Translations under genes and position numbers: made by a program
Origin: Flavobacteriaceae bacterium
GTDB taxonomy: Bacteria > Bacteroidota > Bacteroidia > Flavobacteriales > Flavobacteriaceae
Reading direction: 5' to 3'
Length of the DNA: 64,000 nucleotides
Assembly: GCA_013373635.1 (NCBI GenBank)
Contig: JABXHN010000010.1
Location: 183,568-247,567, forward strand
The notes under the pieces: generated by a model
What the model was told of the DNA's origin: nothing
Seen by the model: the letters and a program-made list of their open reading frames with translations, nothing else
Databases searched by the model: none
Shown: positions 1 to 8,638 of the stretch, piece by piece
Numbering within the stretch: position 1 is the first letter of the stretch
Layout of the letters: every line of letters starts with the position of its first letter

Positions 1-7
1 GCCCAAG

Positions 8-295
8 ATGGGTACAAAACACTATATAGGGCTTTTCTTTTTGTTGTTGATGATGGCGTCTGCTATTCAGCCATTACACAATTTTGTAATGGACACTGAT
101 ATTGAATTCAGTGACTCAATGAGCAAAGATTCTAAAGACGGCCTAGATAAAGATCTCAAATCAGACCTTTTTTTAGTTGTTTTACCTTCTCAGATCTACG
201 TACAAAACTACAATTTAGCAGAGTTCAAATACAATTGTCAAATGGATCTCAACAAAGGATTTCACGACATTGTAATCCCACCTCCAGAGTGCTAA
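8..295 (+). CDS. Small exported protein of unknown function
   Basis: A 95-residue protein at the left edge of the window. Residues 6-20 form a hydrophobic stretch after a short basic N-terminus, so it is probably exported or anchored. The middle (about 28-55) is rich in Asp, Lys and Ser, and the tail ends Pro-Pro-Pro-Glu-Cys. I recognise no domain. The ATG used is the first in the window and the frame is open to the edge, so an upstream start cannot be excluded. It lies 122 bases before the carbonic anhydrase gene on the same strand, but the gap carries a promoter-like box, so co-transcription is uncertain. Confidence 0.55.
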   Translation: MGTKHYIGLFFLLLMMASAIQPLHNFVMDTDIEFSDSMSKDSKDGLDKDLKSDLFLVVLPSQIYVQNYNLAEFKYNCQMDLNKGFHDIVIPPPEC

Positions 296-356
296 GTCAT
301 TTTTTAGACCTTTATAATTATAACTAACAGTTTCTATCTCGCATAGAGGCAGCGAC

Positions 357-364
357 TATTTTTG
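357..364 (+). promoter_or_regulatory. -7 box of the carbonic anhydrase promoter
   Basis: TATTTTTG matches the Bacteroidota -7 consensus TAnnTTTG. It would give a leader of about 45-50 bases before the ATG at 418. A clear -33 TTTG is not seen at the ideal distance; a TTT at about 331-333 is the nearest candidate. Confidence 0.5.
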
Positions 365-417
365 TATCTTCATATCTGAGAAGTTACTTATGGTCGTCAA
401 ACTAAAAAGACAACACA

Positions 418-1044
418 ATGGAAATAGATAAAATTTTTGAAAACAATAAAAATTGGATATCTAATAAATTAGAGACCGATCCAGATTACTTCAATCAGCT
501 TGGAGAAGGCCAAAGTCCAGAACTTTTATACATCGGATGTTCTGATTCAAGAGTAACTGCAGAAGAATTAATGGGAGCAAAACCCGGAGAGATATTCGTT
601 CATAGAAATATCGCAAATATGGTGGTAAGTATTGATCTCAATTCGATGTCAGTAATTAATTACGCAGTAGAACACCTCAAGGTAAAACACGTCGTAGTAT
701 GTGGTCATACCGCCTGTGGGGGTGTCAAAGCAGCAATGGATTCAAAAGATTTGGGGATCCTTAATCCATGGCTCAGAAATATTAGAGATGTGTATAGAAC
801 ACATGCAAAAGAACTCAATTCTATTGAAGATGAGGAACAAAAATACGATCGTTTGGTTGAGCTCAACACTCAAGAACAATGTGTGAACCTCATTAAAACC
901 GCAGTAGTACAAAAAGCGATTCGTAAACGCGGATTAAAGATTCACGGATGGGTATTTGATGTACATACTGGAGAACTCAAGGATTTGGGTATCGACTATG
1001 ACACAATCTTGGAAGGCATTCGTGAAATCTATCATTTAGATTAA
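418..1044 (+). CDS. can: Beta-class carbonic anhydrase
   Basis: Interconverts CO2 and bicarbonate in the cytoplasm. The 208-residue length is usual for the beta class. The zinc and catalytic residues are all present: Cys41, Asp43 and Arg45 in CSDSRV, then His97 and Cys100 in GHTACGG. The next gene, 26 bases downstream, is a SulP anion transporter, a pairing that suggests bicarbonate handling. The pair probably forms one transcription unit from the box at 357-364. Family assignment is secure; the physiological role is inferred. Confidence 0.95.
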   Translation: MEIDKIFENNKNWISNKLETDPDYFNQLGEGQSPELLYIGCSDSRVTAEELMGAKPGEIFVHRNIANMVVSIDLNSMSVINYAVEHLKVKHVVVCGHTACGGVKAAMDSKDLGILNPWLRNIRDVYRTHAKELNSIEDEEQKYDRLVELNTQEQCVNLIKTAVVQKAIRKRGLKIHGWVFDVHTGELKDLGIDYDTILEGIREIYHLD

Positions 1045-1070
1045 TACTAACATTTAAATTTTAATAAGTT

Positions 1071-2894
1071 ATGAAAGGTTTATTTAAGCATTTCAAAGGA
1101 GATTTTTTTGGAGGTATTACAGCTGGAATAGTTGCCTTACCTCTAGCTTTAGCCTTTGGGGTTTCTTCGGGACTAGGACCAGACGCTGGTTTGTACGGAG
1201 CGATCTTTATTGGAATTTTTGCAGCGATGTTTGGAGGAACTCCCTCTCAGATTTCAGGGCCAACAGCTCCGATGACCGCAGTGAGTTTACTCATTGTATC
1301 AGGAATTGTAGGAGCTTATGACGGAGATATATCAAGAGCACTTCCAGCGATACTTACAGTTTTTATCCTCTCGGGGATTATTCAAATCGTCTTGGGATCA
1401 CTTCAATTAGGGAAATATATCAAGTATATCCCTTATCCCGTGGTATCTGGATTTATGACCGCGATAGGGGTCATTATTATCGCAACACAATTACTCCCTT
1501 CTATGGGCTATTATCCAAAAGATGATTTGGTCTATGTGGAGACTTTTAAGGCTCAGGCGGAAGAGGTCCTTTTAGAGAAGATTTTAAAAGACGAAGCAGG
1601 TGAGGGCTATTTAGTACTCGAAGATTTTACTGAAACAGAGCGCAGGGCAGCACTCATCTCTGAAGATGAAATCGCTCAAGAAGCAAAGTTATTGGCAAAT
1701 GATCACTCCAAATCTGTATATGGAGCCTTGAGCATACTACCTCGAGCTATTCAGAATATTAATTATTTAGAATTTGTTCTGGCGTTTATGACGATACTGA
1801 TCATCTATGGATTTAAAAAGATTACTATAGCAGTCCCCTCGACACTTGTCGCATTGTTGGCGGTTTCATCAGCAGCCTATTTTTTAAACCTAAACTATAT
1901 GACCATCGCTCAGATTCCTCAGGGATTTCCAATGCCTCGATTGGAGATTTTCACTGAGTTTTCATTTGGAGCCATATCCCCTTATTTATTTACAGCCCTA
2001 TCACTCGCTCTTTTAGGAGCCATCGACTCACTCTTGACCTCGGTTGTAGCAGACAATATGACTAAGACCAAACACAATCCTAATAAGGAGCTTATTGGTC
2101 AGGGAATCGGAAATGCTGTCGCAGGTCTATTTGGAGGAATACCTGGTGCTGGAGCAACGATCAGAACGGTTGTAAATATCAATGCCGGTGGAAAAACTAG
2201 ACTTTCCGGAATTATTGCTGGATTGTTACTCTTAGTTGTTTTATTAGCCCTTGGACCAATTGCTTCAAAAATACCTGCAGCAGTACTCTCAGGAATTTTG
2301 ATTACGGTAGGGATTGGAGTAATGGATTACAAAGGACTTAAAGCAATACCTCATATTCCCATTGGAGAAATTGCAATTATGGTAGTCGTACTCTTGCTCT
2401 CTGTATTTTGGGATTTAGTAAGTGCTGTAGGGATTGGATTGGTTCTCGCCTCACTGATCTTCATGAAAAAGATGGGGGATGCCACCGCACAGCAAACTAA
2501 GATCACTCCTGTGAGTCATAAAGAGGATGAGGATCATATGCTCAGTAAAGAGGTCTATGTCAAAAAATTAGAGGGCCCCTTATTCTTTGGTTCTACTTCT
2601 GATCTTCAGGAACTTGCAAAGAAAGTCCCCAATGAAATCAAACACATTATCCTTGTAATGGATAAATCTTCTTATATCGACCAAACTGGGCTTTATGCTT
2701 TAGAAGAAATGATTATCGGATGGGAAATGAACTCAATAGAAGTGTATTTAGTAGGGATTCAATCACAGCCTCGATTGCGCTTAGAACGCATTAGTATTAT
2801 TCCAAAATTGATATCAAAAGAACAGATATTCAAGAGCATAGAGGATTGTTTAGCATACATTAAGGCTTTAACTACTCAAAAGCAAGAAGCGTAA
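1071..2894 (+). CDS. SulP family anion transporter with STAS domain
   Basis: A 607-residue inner-membrane protein with the SulP (SLC26) membrane core over about residues 1-470 and a C-terminal STAS domain over about 490-600, where the STAS signature SSYIDQTGLYALEE is visible. SulP proteins carry bicarbonate, sulfate or other anions. The adjacent carbonic anhydrase favours bicarbonate, but this is inference. A hydrophilic, acidic segment at about residues 149-217 interrupts the membrane core between early helices and is longer than I expect for the family. A promoter and pheS follow. Confidence 0.9.
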   Translation: MKGLFKHFKGDFFGGITAGIVALPLALAFGVSSGLGPDAGLYGAIFIGIFAAMFGGTPSQISGPTAPMTAVSLLIVSGIVGAYDGDISRALPAILTVFILSGIIQIVLGSLQLGKYIKYIPYPVVSGFMTAIGVIIIATQLLPSMGYYPKDDLVYVETFKAQAEEVLLEKILKDEAGEGYLVLEDFTETERRAALISEDEIAQEAKLLANDHSKSVYGALSILPRAIQNINYLEFVLAFMTILIIYGFKKITIAVPSTLVALLAVSSAAYFLNLNYMTIAQIPQGFPMPRLEIFTEFSFGAISPYLFTALSLALLGAIDSLLTSVVADNMTKTKHNPNKELIGQGIGNAVAGLFGGIPGAGATIRTVVNINAGGKTRLSGIIAGLLLLVVLLALGPIASKIPAAVLSGILITVGIGVMDYKGLKAIPHIPIGEIAIMVVVLLLSVFWDLVSAVGIGLVLASLIFMKKMGDATAQQTKITPVSHKEDEDHMLSKEVYVKKLEGPLFFGSTSDLQELAKKVPNEIKHIILVMDKSSYIDQTGLYALEEMIIGWEMNSIEVYLVGIQSQPRLRLERISIIPKLISKEQIFKSIEDCLAYIKALTTQKQEA

Positions 2895-2909
2895 AAGAAA
2901 CGGATTAGA

Positions 2910-2942
2910 TTGCGTCTGTAACGCTAGTTTTTATTAAATTTG
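2910..2942 (+). promoter_or_regulatory. Promoter of pheS
   Basis: TAAATTTG at 2935-2942 fits the TAnnTTTG -7 box, with TTG at 2910-2912 as a possible -33 element and a 22-base spacer. It predicts a leader of about 40 bases before the pheS ATG at 2989. Confidence 0.55.
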
Positions 2943-2988
2943 CATGCGCTACAAAGTTTCAATTGTAGCGCATCAATTTTTTTAAGTT

Positions 2989-4008
2989 ATGCTTGACCAA
3001 TTAGAAAAACATTTAGAAGAAGTTGCTTCATTCCACAGTTCTAATGCTGATGAAATTGAGGCGTTTAGAATCAAATACCTAGGTAAAAAAGGAATTTTAA
3101 ACGACTTATTTGCTTCTTTTAAAAGTGTTCCAAATGAACAAAAGAAGGAGTTTGGAAGCCAGCTCAACAACTTAAAAAATGCTGCGACTGAAAAAGTTAA
3201 CAGTCTTAAGGCTGATTTAGATACTAAGAGTGACACAAAGGGCGTATACGGTGATTTGAGTAGACCAGGGGAGCCTATTCCACTTGGAGCAAGACATCCA
3301 ATATCTATTGTTAAGAATCGAATTATTGAAATCTTCTCAAACATTGGTTTTAACGTTTCTGAAGGACCAGAAATGGAAGATGATTGGCATAATTTTACGG
3401 CCTTAAATTTACCTGAACACCACCCTGCTAGAGATATGCAGGACACCTTTTTTATTCAAACAGATCCGGATATCTTACTGAGAACTCACACCTCTTCGGT
3501 ACAGGTTCGCTATATGGAAAACAACAAACCTCCTATCCGAACTATATCTCCGGGTAGAGTATACAGAAATGAAGCGATATCTGCTCGTTCACACTGTTTC
3601 TTTCATCAGGTAGAAGGATTGTATATCGATAAGGATGTTTCGTTTGCAGACTTAAAGCAAACACTTCAGTATTTTACGGAATCCCTATTCGGAAAATCAA
3701 AGATTCGATTAAGACCTTCGTATTTCCCTTTTACGGAGCCCAGTGCTGAGGTTGATGTCTATTGGGGATTGGAAACGGAAACCGACTATAAAATGACTAA
3801 AGGAACTGGTTGGTTAGAAATTATGGGATGTGGTATGGTGGATCCAAATGTACTTCGAAACTGTGGAATTGATCCCAAAGAGTACTCAGGATTTGCTTTC
3901 GGTATGGGAATTGACCGTATTGCACTTTTACTACATCAGATCTCAGATATTCGTCTCTTGAGTGAAAACGATATTCGCTTCTTAGAGCAGTTTAAAAGCG
4001 CTCTCTAA
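2989..4008 (+). CDS. pheS: Phenylalanine-tRNA ligase alpha subunit
   Basis: Catalytic subunit of the (alpha-beta)2 phenylalanyl-tRNA synthetase. At 339 residues it is full length. The N-terminal 80 or so residues are charged and helical, as in the tRNA-binding coiled coil of the family. The class II core follows, with the segment GPEMEDDWHNF, the motif 2 region RNEAISARSHCFFHQVEG, and motif 3 at the C-terminus (FGMGIDRIALLL). The gene is transcribed alone; pheT is not in this window. Its stop abuts the stop of the convergent CYTH gene with no spacer. Confidence 0.97.
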   Translation: MLDQLEKHLEEVASFHSSNADEIEAFRIKYLGKKGILNDLFASFKSVPNEQKKEFGSQLNNLKNAATEKVNSLKADLDTKSDTKGVYGDLSRPGEPIPLGARHPISIVKNRIIEIFSNIGFNVSEGPEMEDDWHNFTALNLPEHHPARDMQDTFFIQTDPDILLRTHTSSVQVRYMENNKPPIRTISPGRVYRNEAISARSHCFFHQVEGLYIDKDVSFADLKQTLQYFTESLFGKSKIRLRPSYFPFTEPSAEVDVYWGLETETDYKMTKGTGWLEIMGCGMVDPNVLRNCGIDPKEYSGFAFGMGIDRIALLLHQISDIRLLSENDIRFLEQFKSAL

Positions 4009-4479
4009 TCAGCCCCACTGATTATAGGGATTCTTACTCAAATACAAATTGTAATAACGATGATCTGAAGTCACTTCAGCACCTAGCCATTCTGGCTTTT
4101 CGAAGGATTCCTCTTCATCATCTAATTCTATTTCAGCAAGAATAAGTCCTTTGTTAGCTCCTTTAAACACATCCACTTCAAAGACTTTACCTTTAAAAGG
4201 CACTAGATAGCGATCTTTGATGATGGTCCCTTCTTCACATAGGGGGAGTAGTGCATCAACTTCTTTAGTACTTAGAGGTTTTTCCCACTCAAAACGAGAC
4301 ATTCCATTTTCACTTGAGGTTCCTTTTACGGTAATAAATCCCCCCTCAGAGGTCTTTCTGATGCGTACAGAGCGATCGGGGTCTGAATTTAAATATCCCT
4401 GTGCTATTACATAAGAGGAGCTAGCCTCAGAGATGAAGTCTAAATTTTCTACCAGGTATTTACGTTCAATTTCTCTCAT
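4009..4479 (-). CDS. CYTH domain protein (adenylate cyclase/thiamine triphosphatase fold)
   Basis: A 156-residue cytoplasmic protein beginning with the EIERKYLV signature of the CYTH fold, followed by the alternating charged strands of the triphosphate tunnel (for example RSVRIR, FITVKG, EIELDDEE). Bacterial single-domain members are usually inorganic triphosphatases or of unknown activity, so the substrate is not assigned. The gene follows pyruvate kinase on the minus strand. A terminator-type hairpin with a T run ends exactly at its start codon, so expression probably depends on readthrough or an internal promoter. Confidence 0.85.
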   Translation of the reverse strand: MREIERKYLVENLDFISEASSSYVIAQGYLNSDPDRSVRIRKTSEGGFITVKGTSSENGMSRFEWEKPLSTKEVDALLPLCEEGTIIKDRYLVPFKGKVFEVDVFKGANKGLILAEIELDDEEESFEKPEWLGAEVTSDHRYYNLYLSKNPYNQWG

Positions 4480-4507
4480 AAAAAAAGGCCCGATAAACGA
4501 GCCTTTA
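4480..4507 (-). terminator. Intrinsic terminator between pyk and the CYTH gene
   Basis: On the minus strand AAAGGC pairs with GCCTTT (4501-4506 with 4484-4489), with a further CG/CG pair inside the loop. Seven T residues (4486-4480) follow and touch the ATG of the downstream gene. It could act as the pyk terminator or as an attenuator for the CYTH gene. Confidence 0.75.
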
Positions 4508-4512
4508 ATTAG

Positions 4513-5946
4513 TTATTCTTCTATTTGTGAAACACGTACAGTGTTGACCATTCCTCTAGCATTAAGCGGCATGGAAGTCAAACTGAGAATATAATCTCCT
4601 GCTTCAACAAATCCTTTTTCTACAGCAACAGCATTCAAGTCATCTACCAGTTTGTCAGTCGATTCTCTATTCTCGTAAAAGAAGGCCTTAACCCCCCAAA
4701 GAAGGTTGAGCTGAGATAATATTTTTCTATTTCTAGTAAACACTAAGATGTGGGCTTCTGGTCTGTAGGCAGAAATTTGAAAAGCAGTATATCCACTATT
4801 TGTTAGGGTGCAAATTGCTTTTGCTTTCATATCATTAGCCATCACAGCTGCGTGGTAACAAACAGATTTTGTCAAGTATCGTTTTGTTTTCGCTTGAGGA
4901 GCGAGTAATGGAACACGAATCAAATCAGAATGCTCTACTGTACTCAAAATACTAGCCATTTTTTCGATTACTTGTACCGGGTATTTCCCTACTGAAGTTT
5001 CTCCTGAAAGCATCACGGCATCAGCTCCATCCATTACTGAGTTGGCAACGTCATTTACTTCTGCACGTGTTGGAGTCAAGCTGTCAATCATCGTCTCCAT
5101 CATCTGAGTAGCGATAATTACAGGAATACGAGCATCTTTAGCTTTAGAAACTAATTTCTTTTGAATAAGAGGTACTTCGTGAGCAGGAATTTCAACTCCA
5201 AGATCTCCACGAGCAACCATTAAACCATCTGTAAACGCGATAATTTCATCGATGTTTTCAATTGCCTCAGGTTTTTCAATCTTAGCAACGATTGGAATTT
5301 TGTGATCCGAATGTTCTTTGATGAGGTTTTGTAAGTCGACGATGTCTTCTTTAAAACGAACAAACGACAAGGCGATCCAGTCCACATTTTGACTAATTGC
5401 AAAAATAGCATCATTGATGTCTTTCTCAGTCAATGCAGGAAGTGAAATCTTCGTATTTGGAAGGTTAACCCCTTTCTTAGATTTGAAAGGTCCTCCTTGA
5501 ATTACTTTAGTAACTACCTCATCTTTTCTGTTGGTCGATACCACTTCAAACATTAATTTTCCATCGTCAACCAAGATGCGTTCACCTGCTTGTACGTCTT
5601 GTGGAAATTGAGAATAAGTCATATAAGCTTTTGAAGCATTTCCAACGAAAGGTTCACCGGTGTAAAATTTAACCTCATCACCAGGGTTTACTTCAGAACC
5701 TTCTTCCATGACACCAACTCTGAGTTTAGGACCTTGTAAGTCAGCTAAAATAGAAATGTGATACCCTAATTCTTCGCTGAGTTGTCGAATATATCCAATT
5801 CTTCTCTTGACATCTTCGTAATCGGCATGTGAAAAATTAATTCTAAACACATTGGCACCAGCAAGAATCATATCCTTAAGGATTTCTTTAGTATCAGTTG
5901 CCGGTCCTAAAGTTGCAACAATTTTGGTTTTCTTATCAATAGCCAT
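4513..5946 (-). CDS. pyk: Pyruvate kinase
   Basis: Converts phosphoenolpyruvate and ADP to pyruvate and ATP in glycolysis. The 477-residue protein is full length and shows the N-terminal KIVATLGPAT, the lysine of the active-site signature IVAKIEKPEAI, and the metal-binding MVARGDLGVEIP, followed by the C-terminal allosteric domain. It starts one base after the IPExxxVDY gene stop, so the two are co-transcribed, an arrangement I know from Flavobacteriia. An intrinsic terminator follows the gene. Confidence 0.97.
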   Translation of the reverse strand: MAIDKKTKIVATLGPATDTKEILKDMILAGANVFRINFSHADYEDVKRRIGYIRQLSEELGYHISILADLQGPKLRVGVMEEGSEVNPGDEVKFYTGEPFVGNASKAYMTYSQFPQDVQAGERILVDDGKLMFEVVSTNRKDEVVTKVIQGGPFKSKKGVNLPNTKISLPALTEKDINDAIFAISQNVDWIALSFVRFKEDIVDLQNLIKEHSDHKIPIVAKIEKPEAIENIDEIIAFTDGLMVARGDLGVEIPAHEVPLIQKKLVSKAKDARIPVIIATQMMETMIDSLTPTRAEVNDVANSVMDGADAVMLSGETSVGKYPVQVIEKMASILSTVEHSDLIRVPLLAPQAKTKRYLTKSVCYHAAVMANDMKAKAICTLTNSGYTAFQISAYRPEAHILVFTRNRKILSQLNLLWGVKAFFYENRESTDKLVDDLNAVAVEKGFVEAGDYILSLTSMPLNARGMVNTVRVSQIEE

Positions 5947-5947
5947 A

Positions 5948-6412
5948 TTAAAATATTAAATTTTGTTTTGATTTTAATCCAGTATAATCAAGCTTGTATG
6001 CCGTAACTATATCAGGTATCTTTTTTATTTTCTGTATTATATCTTTTAAACAAGATGGGTCATGGTCTTCTATTTTTACAAAATAATCAACCTCTTTTCG
6101 TTCAGGAATTAAATAGGAGCTGGTCTTGATCGGTTGGTGTTGAAACAAATCAGCTTCAATAGCTTCCTGTTCTACTAAGGCTTTATTAGCAATGAGAAAC
6201 CAGTTGGACTGATCTTTCTCATTGTCAAAATTATAAACGGCTACACAGGAATTCTCGTCAATGACAAGATCGTTCTGTAGTCGTTTAAAACTCATCTTGA
6301 GTACTTTATTGAGATGATAGGCCAAAGTGTAATCTTCAACACCTGTATGTAAGGCTAATAGCGTATAGTCTATTTCAAACTCTTGAGCTGATAATTTATA
6401 CTTAGCAACCAT
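5948..6412 (-). CDS. IPExxxVDY family protein
   Basis: A 154-residue protein of a Bacteroidota-specific family named for its conserved motif, seen here as IPERKEVDYF. The function is unknown; it is soluble with no signal or membrane segment. I start it at the ATG giving MVAKYKLSAQ; an in-frame TTG at 6433 lies inside a strong promoter box and is unlikely. It precedes pyk by one base, and the constant link with pyk and rnc is the only functional hint. Confidence 0.85.
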   Translation of the reverse strand: MVAKYKLSAQEFEIDYTLLALHTGVEDYTLAYHLNKVLKMSFKRLQNDLVIDENSCVAVYNFDNEKDQSNWFLIANKALVEQEAIEADLFQHQPIKTSSYLIPERKEVDYFVKIEDHDPSCLKDIIQKIKKIPDIVTAYKLDYTGLKSKQNLIF

Positions 6413-6430
6413 ATATTCATTAAAGTTTGA

Positions 6431-6438
6431 CAAAGATA
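6431..6438 (-). promoter_or_regulatory. -7 box upstream of the IPExxxVDY-pyk unit
   Basis: On the minus strand TATCTTTG fits TAnnTTTG exactly, about 18 bases before the chosen ATG at 6412. No good -33 element is seen. The 110-base gap after rnc makes an internal promoter plausible. Confidence 0.5.
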
Positions 6439-6543
6439 AGATTATTCGACAATCTCATCGTGATTCATTGGCCTTTTTAGAACAAATTGCATTTTTTGTT
6501 AAAAATGACACAATTTGTTTGTAAATCGATAGTTCAATCTCAT

Positions 6544-7281
6544 TTAAGAGCGATCAATATGATTTTGAAGTGCAAAATAAGCGCGTTTTGAAGCGATTTC
6601 TTCAGCTTTTTTCTTTGAAGTTGCTCTAGATTTTGCAACGAGTTTATTCTCAATATAGAGTTTCACTGCAAAATGTTTAGTTTCTTCATTACCAGTATCT
6701 TCATAACTGTTGAACTTAAAGTGCTTTTTCTTTTTCTGACACCATTCAATCAAAAGACTTTTGTAGGAAATGATTTTGCCTTCAAGACGATCGATATCGA
6801 CATAGGGTTCAATGATCCGACGTTCGATGAATCGATGACAATAGGAGAATCCTCTATCGATGAAGATGGCTCCTATGAATGCCTCAAATAAGTTTCCGTG
6901 AATGTTTTCACCAAAATTAGAAAATTGGGTTTTGGATTGAAAAAATGAGATCAAATTAAGTTCTTTCCCCAATTCATTGAGGTGTTCCCTACTGACAATT
7001 TTAGAGCGCATCTTGGTTAGATAGCCCTCATCTCCTTCTGGGGCTTTTTCAAAGAGATAATTACTGATAATGGTTCCTAGAACAGAATCTCCTAAAAATT
7101 CAAGACGTTCATAATTGATTGCTTTACCTTCTTCATCTTTTAAGTTAAGTGAAGAATGGATGAATGCCTTTTTGTAGTACTCTAGGTTGCGAGGTTTAAA
7201 TCCTAAAATGGTTTTTATTTTAAAATAAAAATCCCCATCCGAATCCGTAGGGGATTTTCTTATTTTTAAAATACGCTTCAT
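6544..7281 (-). CDS. rnc: Ribonuclease III
   Basis: Endonuclease for double-stranded RNA that processes rRNA precursors and some mRNAs. The 245-residue protein carries the catalytic signature YERLEFLGDSVLG at about residues 57-69 and a C-terminal double-stranded RNA-binding domain over about 170-240. It begins six bases after the fabF stop, giving the acpP-fabF-rnc order common in many bacteria. Confidence 0.95.
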   Translation of the reverse strand: MKRILKIRKSPTDSDGDFYFKIKTILGFKPRNLEYYKKAFIHSSLNLKDEEGKAINYERLEFLGDSVLGTIISNYLFEKAPEGDEGYLTKMRSKIVSREHLNELGKELNLISFFQSKTQFSNFGENIHGNLFEAFIGAIFIDRGFSYCHRFIERRIIEPYVDIDRLEGKIISYKSLLIEWCQKKKKHFKFNSYEDTGNEETKHFAVKLYIENKLVAKSRATSKKKAEEIASKRAYFALQNHIDRS

Positions 7282-7287
7282 AGAGGC

Positions 7288-8538
7288 TTATTCTTCATAC
7301 TTTTTAAGTACAACACAAGCATTGTGCCCACCAAAACCAAAAGTGTTACTCATGGCGATTTTAACATCGCGCTCTTGAGGTTTATTAAGGGTGAGGTTTA
7401 ATGATGGATCGATAGTTGAATCGACATTGGCATGGTTGATCGTCGGAGGTACAATTCCTTTTTGAATCGACATAATGGAGGCAATAGCTTCAATTGCTCC
7501 AGCAGCACCTAGTAGGTGACCGGTCATCGATTTAGTGGAATTGATATTGATGTTTTTAGCGTGATCTCCAAAAACTTGACTAATTGCTTTTAATTCAGCA
7601 ACATCTCCAAGTGGAGTAGAAGTCCCATGGGTATTGATCGCGTCGACATCTTCAGGTTTAATTCCTGCATCTCTCAAACAGTTTTCCATGACCTTGATAA
7701 CCCCAATTCCCTCTGGATGTGGTGCAGTCATATGATAGGCATCAGAAGAAAGTCCTCCACCGATGACCTCAGCGTATATTTTAGCTCCACGAGCTTTAGC
7801 GTGTTCGTATTCTTCTAAGATCAGTGCTCCAGCACCTTCTCCAAGAACAAAGCCGTCGCGCTCTGCATCAAATGGTCTTGAAGCAGATTGTGGATCGTCA
7901 TTTCTTGTAGAAAGAGCATGCATGGCGTTAAAACCACCAACTCCTGCAATAGTTACAGCAGCTTCACTACCTCCAGTAACAATCACATCACAGTGACCTA
8001 ATCGGATGTAGTTAAGGGCATCTATGATGGCATTTGCCGAAGAAGCACAAGCTGATACAGTTGTATAATTTGGCCCCATATATCCATTTCTGATCGAAAT
8101 ATTACCTGGAGCAATATCAGCGATCATTTTAGGGATAAAGAAGGGATTAAAACGAGGTGTTCCATCTCCAGAAGCAAAGTTCAACACTTCGTTTTGGAAG
8201 GTTTCTAAACCACCAATTCCAGCTCCCCATATAACCCCTACTCGGTATTTGTCGAGGCTGTCGTCAAAATTGGCATCTGCAATCGCTTCTTCTGAAGCTA
8301 CAATAGCGTATTGGGTAAAGCGATCTAGCTTTCTAGCCTCTTTGCGATCTAAAAAGTCTAAAACATTAAAGTCCTTGAGTTCGCAAGCAAATTTTGTCTT
8401 AAATTTTTCAGTGTCAAAATAGGTAATTGGAGCAGCTCCACTCTTTCCAGAGATCAAGCCTTCCCAGTATTCATCAAGGGTATTTCCAATGGGAGTCAAT
8501 GCTCCTAATCCTGTTACTACAACTCTTTTTAATTGCAT
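7288..8538 (-). CDS. fabF: 3-oxoacyl-[acyl-carrier-protein] synthase II
   Basis: Condenses malonyl-ACP with acyl-ACP in fatty-acid elongation. The 416-residue thiolase-fold enzyme has the expected triad: Cys164 in VSACASSANA, His304 in NTHGTSTPLGD and His341 in SMTGHLLGAAGA. It lies downstream of acpP, separated by a terminator hairpin and its own promoter-like box, and runs directly into rnc. Confidence 0.97.
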   Translation of the reverse strand: MQLKRVVVTGLGALTPIGNTLDEYWEGLISGKSGAAPITYFDTEKFKTKFACELKDFNVLDFLDRKEARKLDRFTQYAIVASEEAIADANFDDSLDKYRVGVIWGAGIGGLETFQNEVLNFASGDGTPRFNPFFIPKMIADIAPGNISIRNGYMGPNYTTVSACASSANAIIDALNYIRLGHCDVIVTGGSEAAVTIAGVGGFNAMHALSTRNDDPQSASRPFDAERDGFVLGEGAGALILEEYEHAKARGAKIYAEVIGGGLSSDAYHMTAPHPEGIGVIKVMENCLRDAGIKPEDVDAINTHGTSTPLGDVAELKAISQVFGDHAKNININSTKSMTGHLLGAAGAIEAIASIMSIQKGIVPPTINHANVDSTIDPSLNLTLNKPQERDVKIAMSNTFGFGGHNACVVLKKYEE

Positions 8539-8557
8539 AGTCTTTGTAATTATATTT

Positions 8558-8565
8558 CAAAGATA
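8558..8565 (-). promoter_or_regulatory. -7 box of a fabF promoter
   Basis: Minus-strand TATCTTTG matches TAnnTTTG, lies just downstream of the acpP terminator and about 20 bases before the fabF ATG. It suggests fabF-rnc can be transcribed independently of acpP. A good -33 element is not evident. Confidence 0.5.
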
Positions 8566-8570
8566 AAATA

Positions 8571-8608
8571 AAAAAAATTATCCATGTAACACGAAGCTAC
8601 ATGGATAA
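8571..8608 (-). terminator. Intrinsic terminator between acpP and fabF
   Basis: A perfect 11-bp stem (8598-8608 with 8578-8588) and a 9-base loop. On the minus strand it is followed by seven T residues (8577-8571) and further T-rich sequence. It lies 30 bases after the acpP stop and probably ends most acpP transcripts. Confidence 0.8.
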
Positions 8609-8638
8609 AAATGTTTTTTTAATGTACTAGGTCAAAGA

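Noticed and set aside
2982..3446. A 154-codon open frame antisense to pheS
   Set aside because: It lies wholly within the clearly coding pheS frame, has no family resemblance and is explained by codon bias of the opposite strand.
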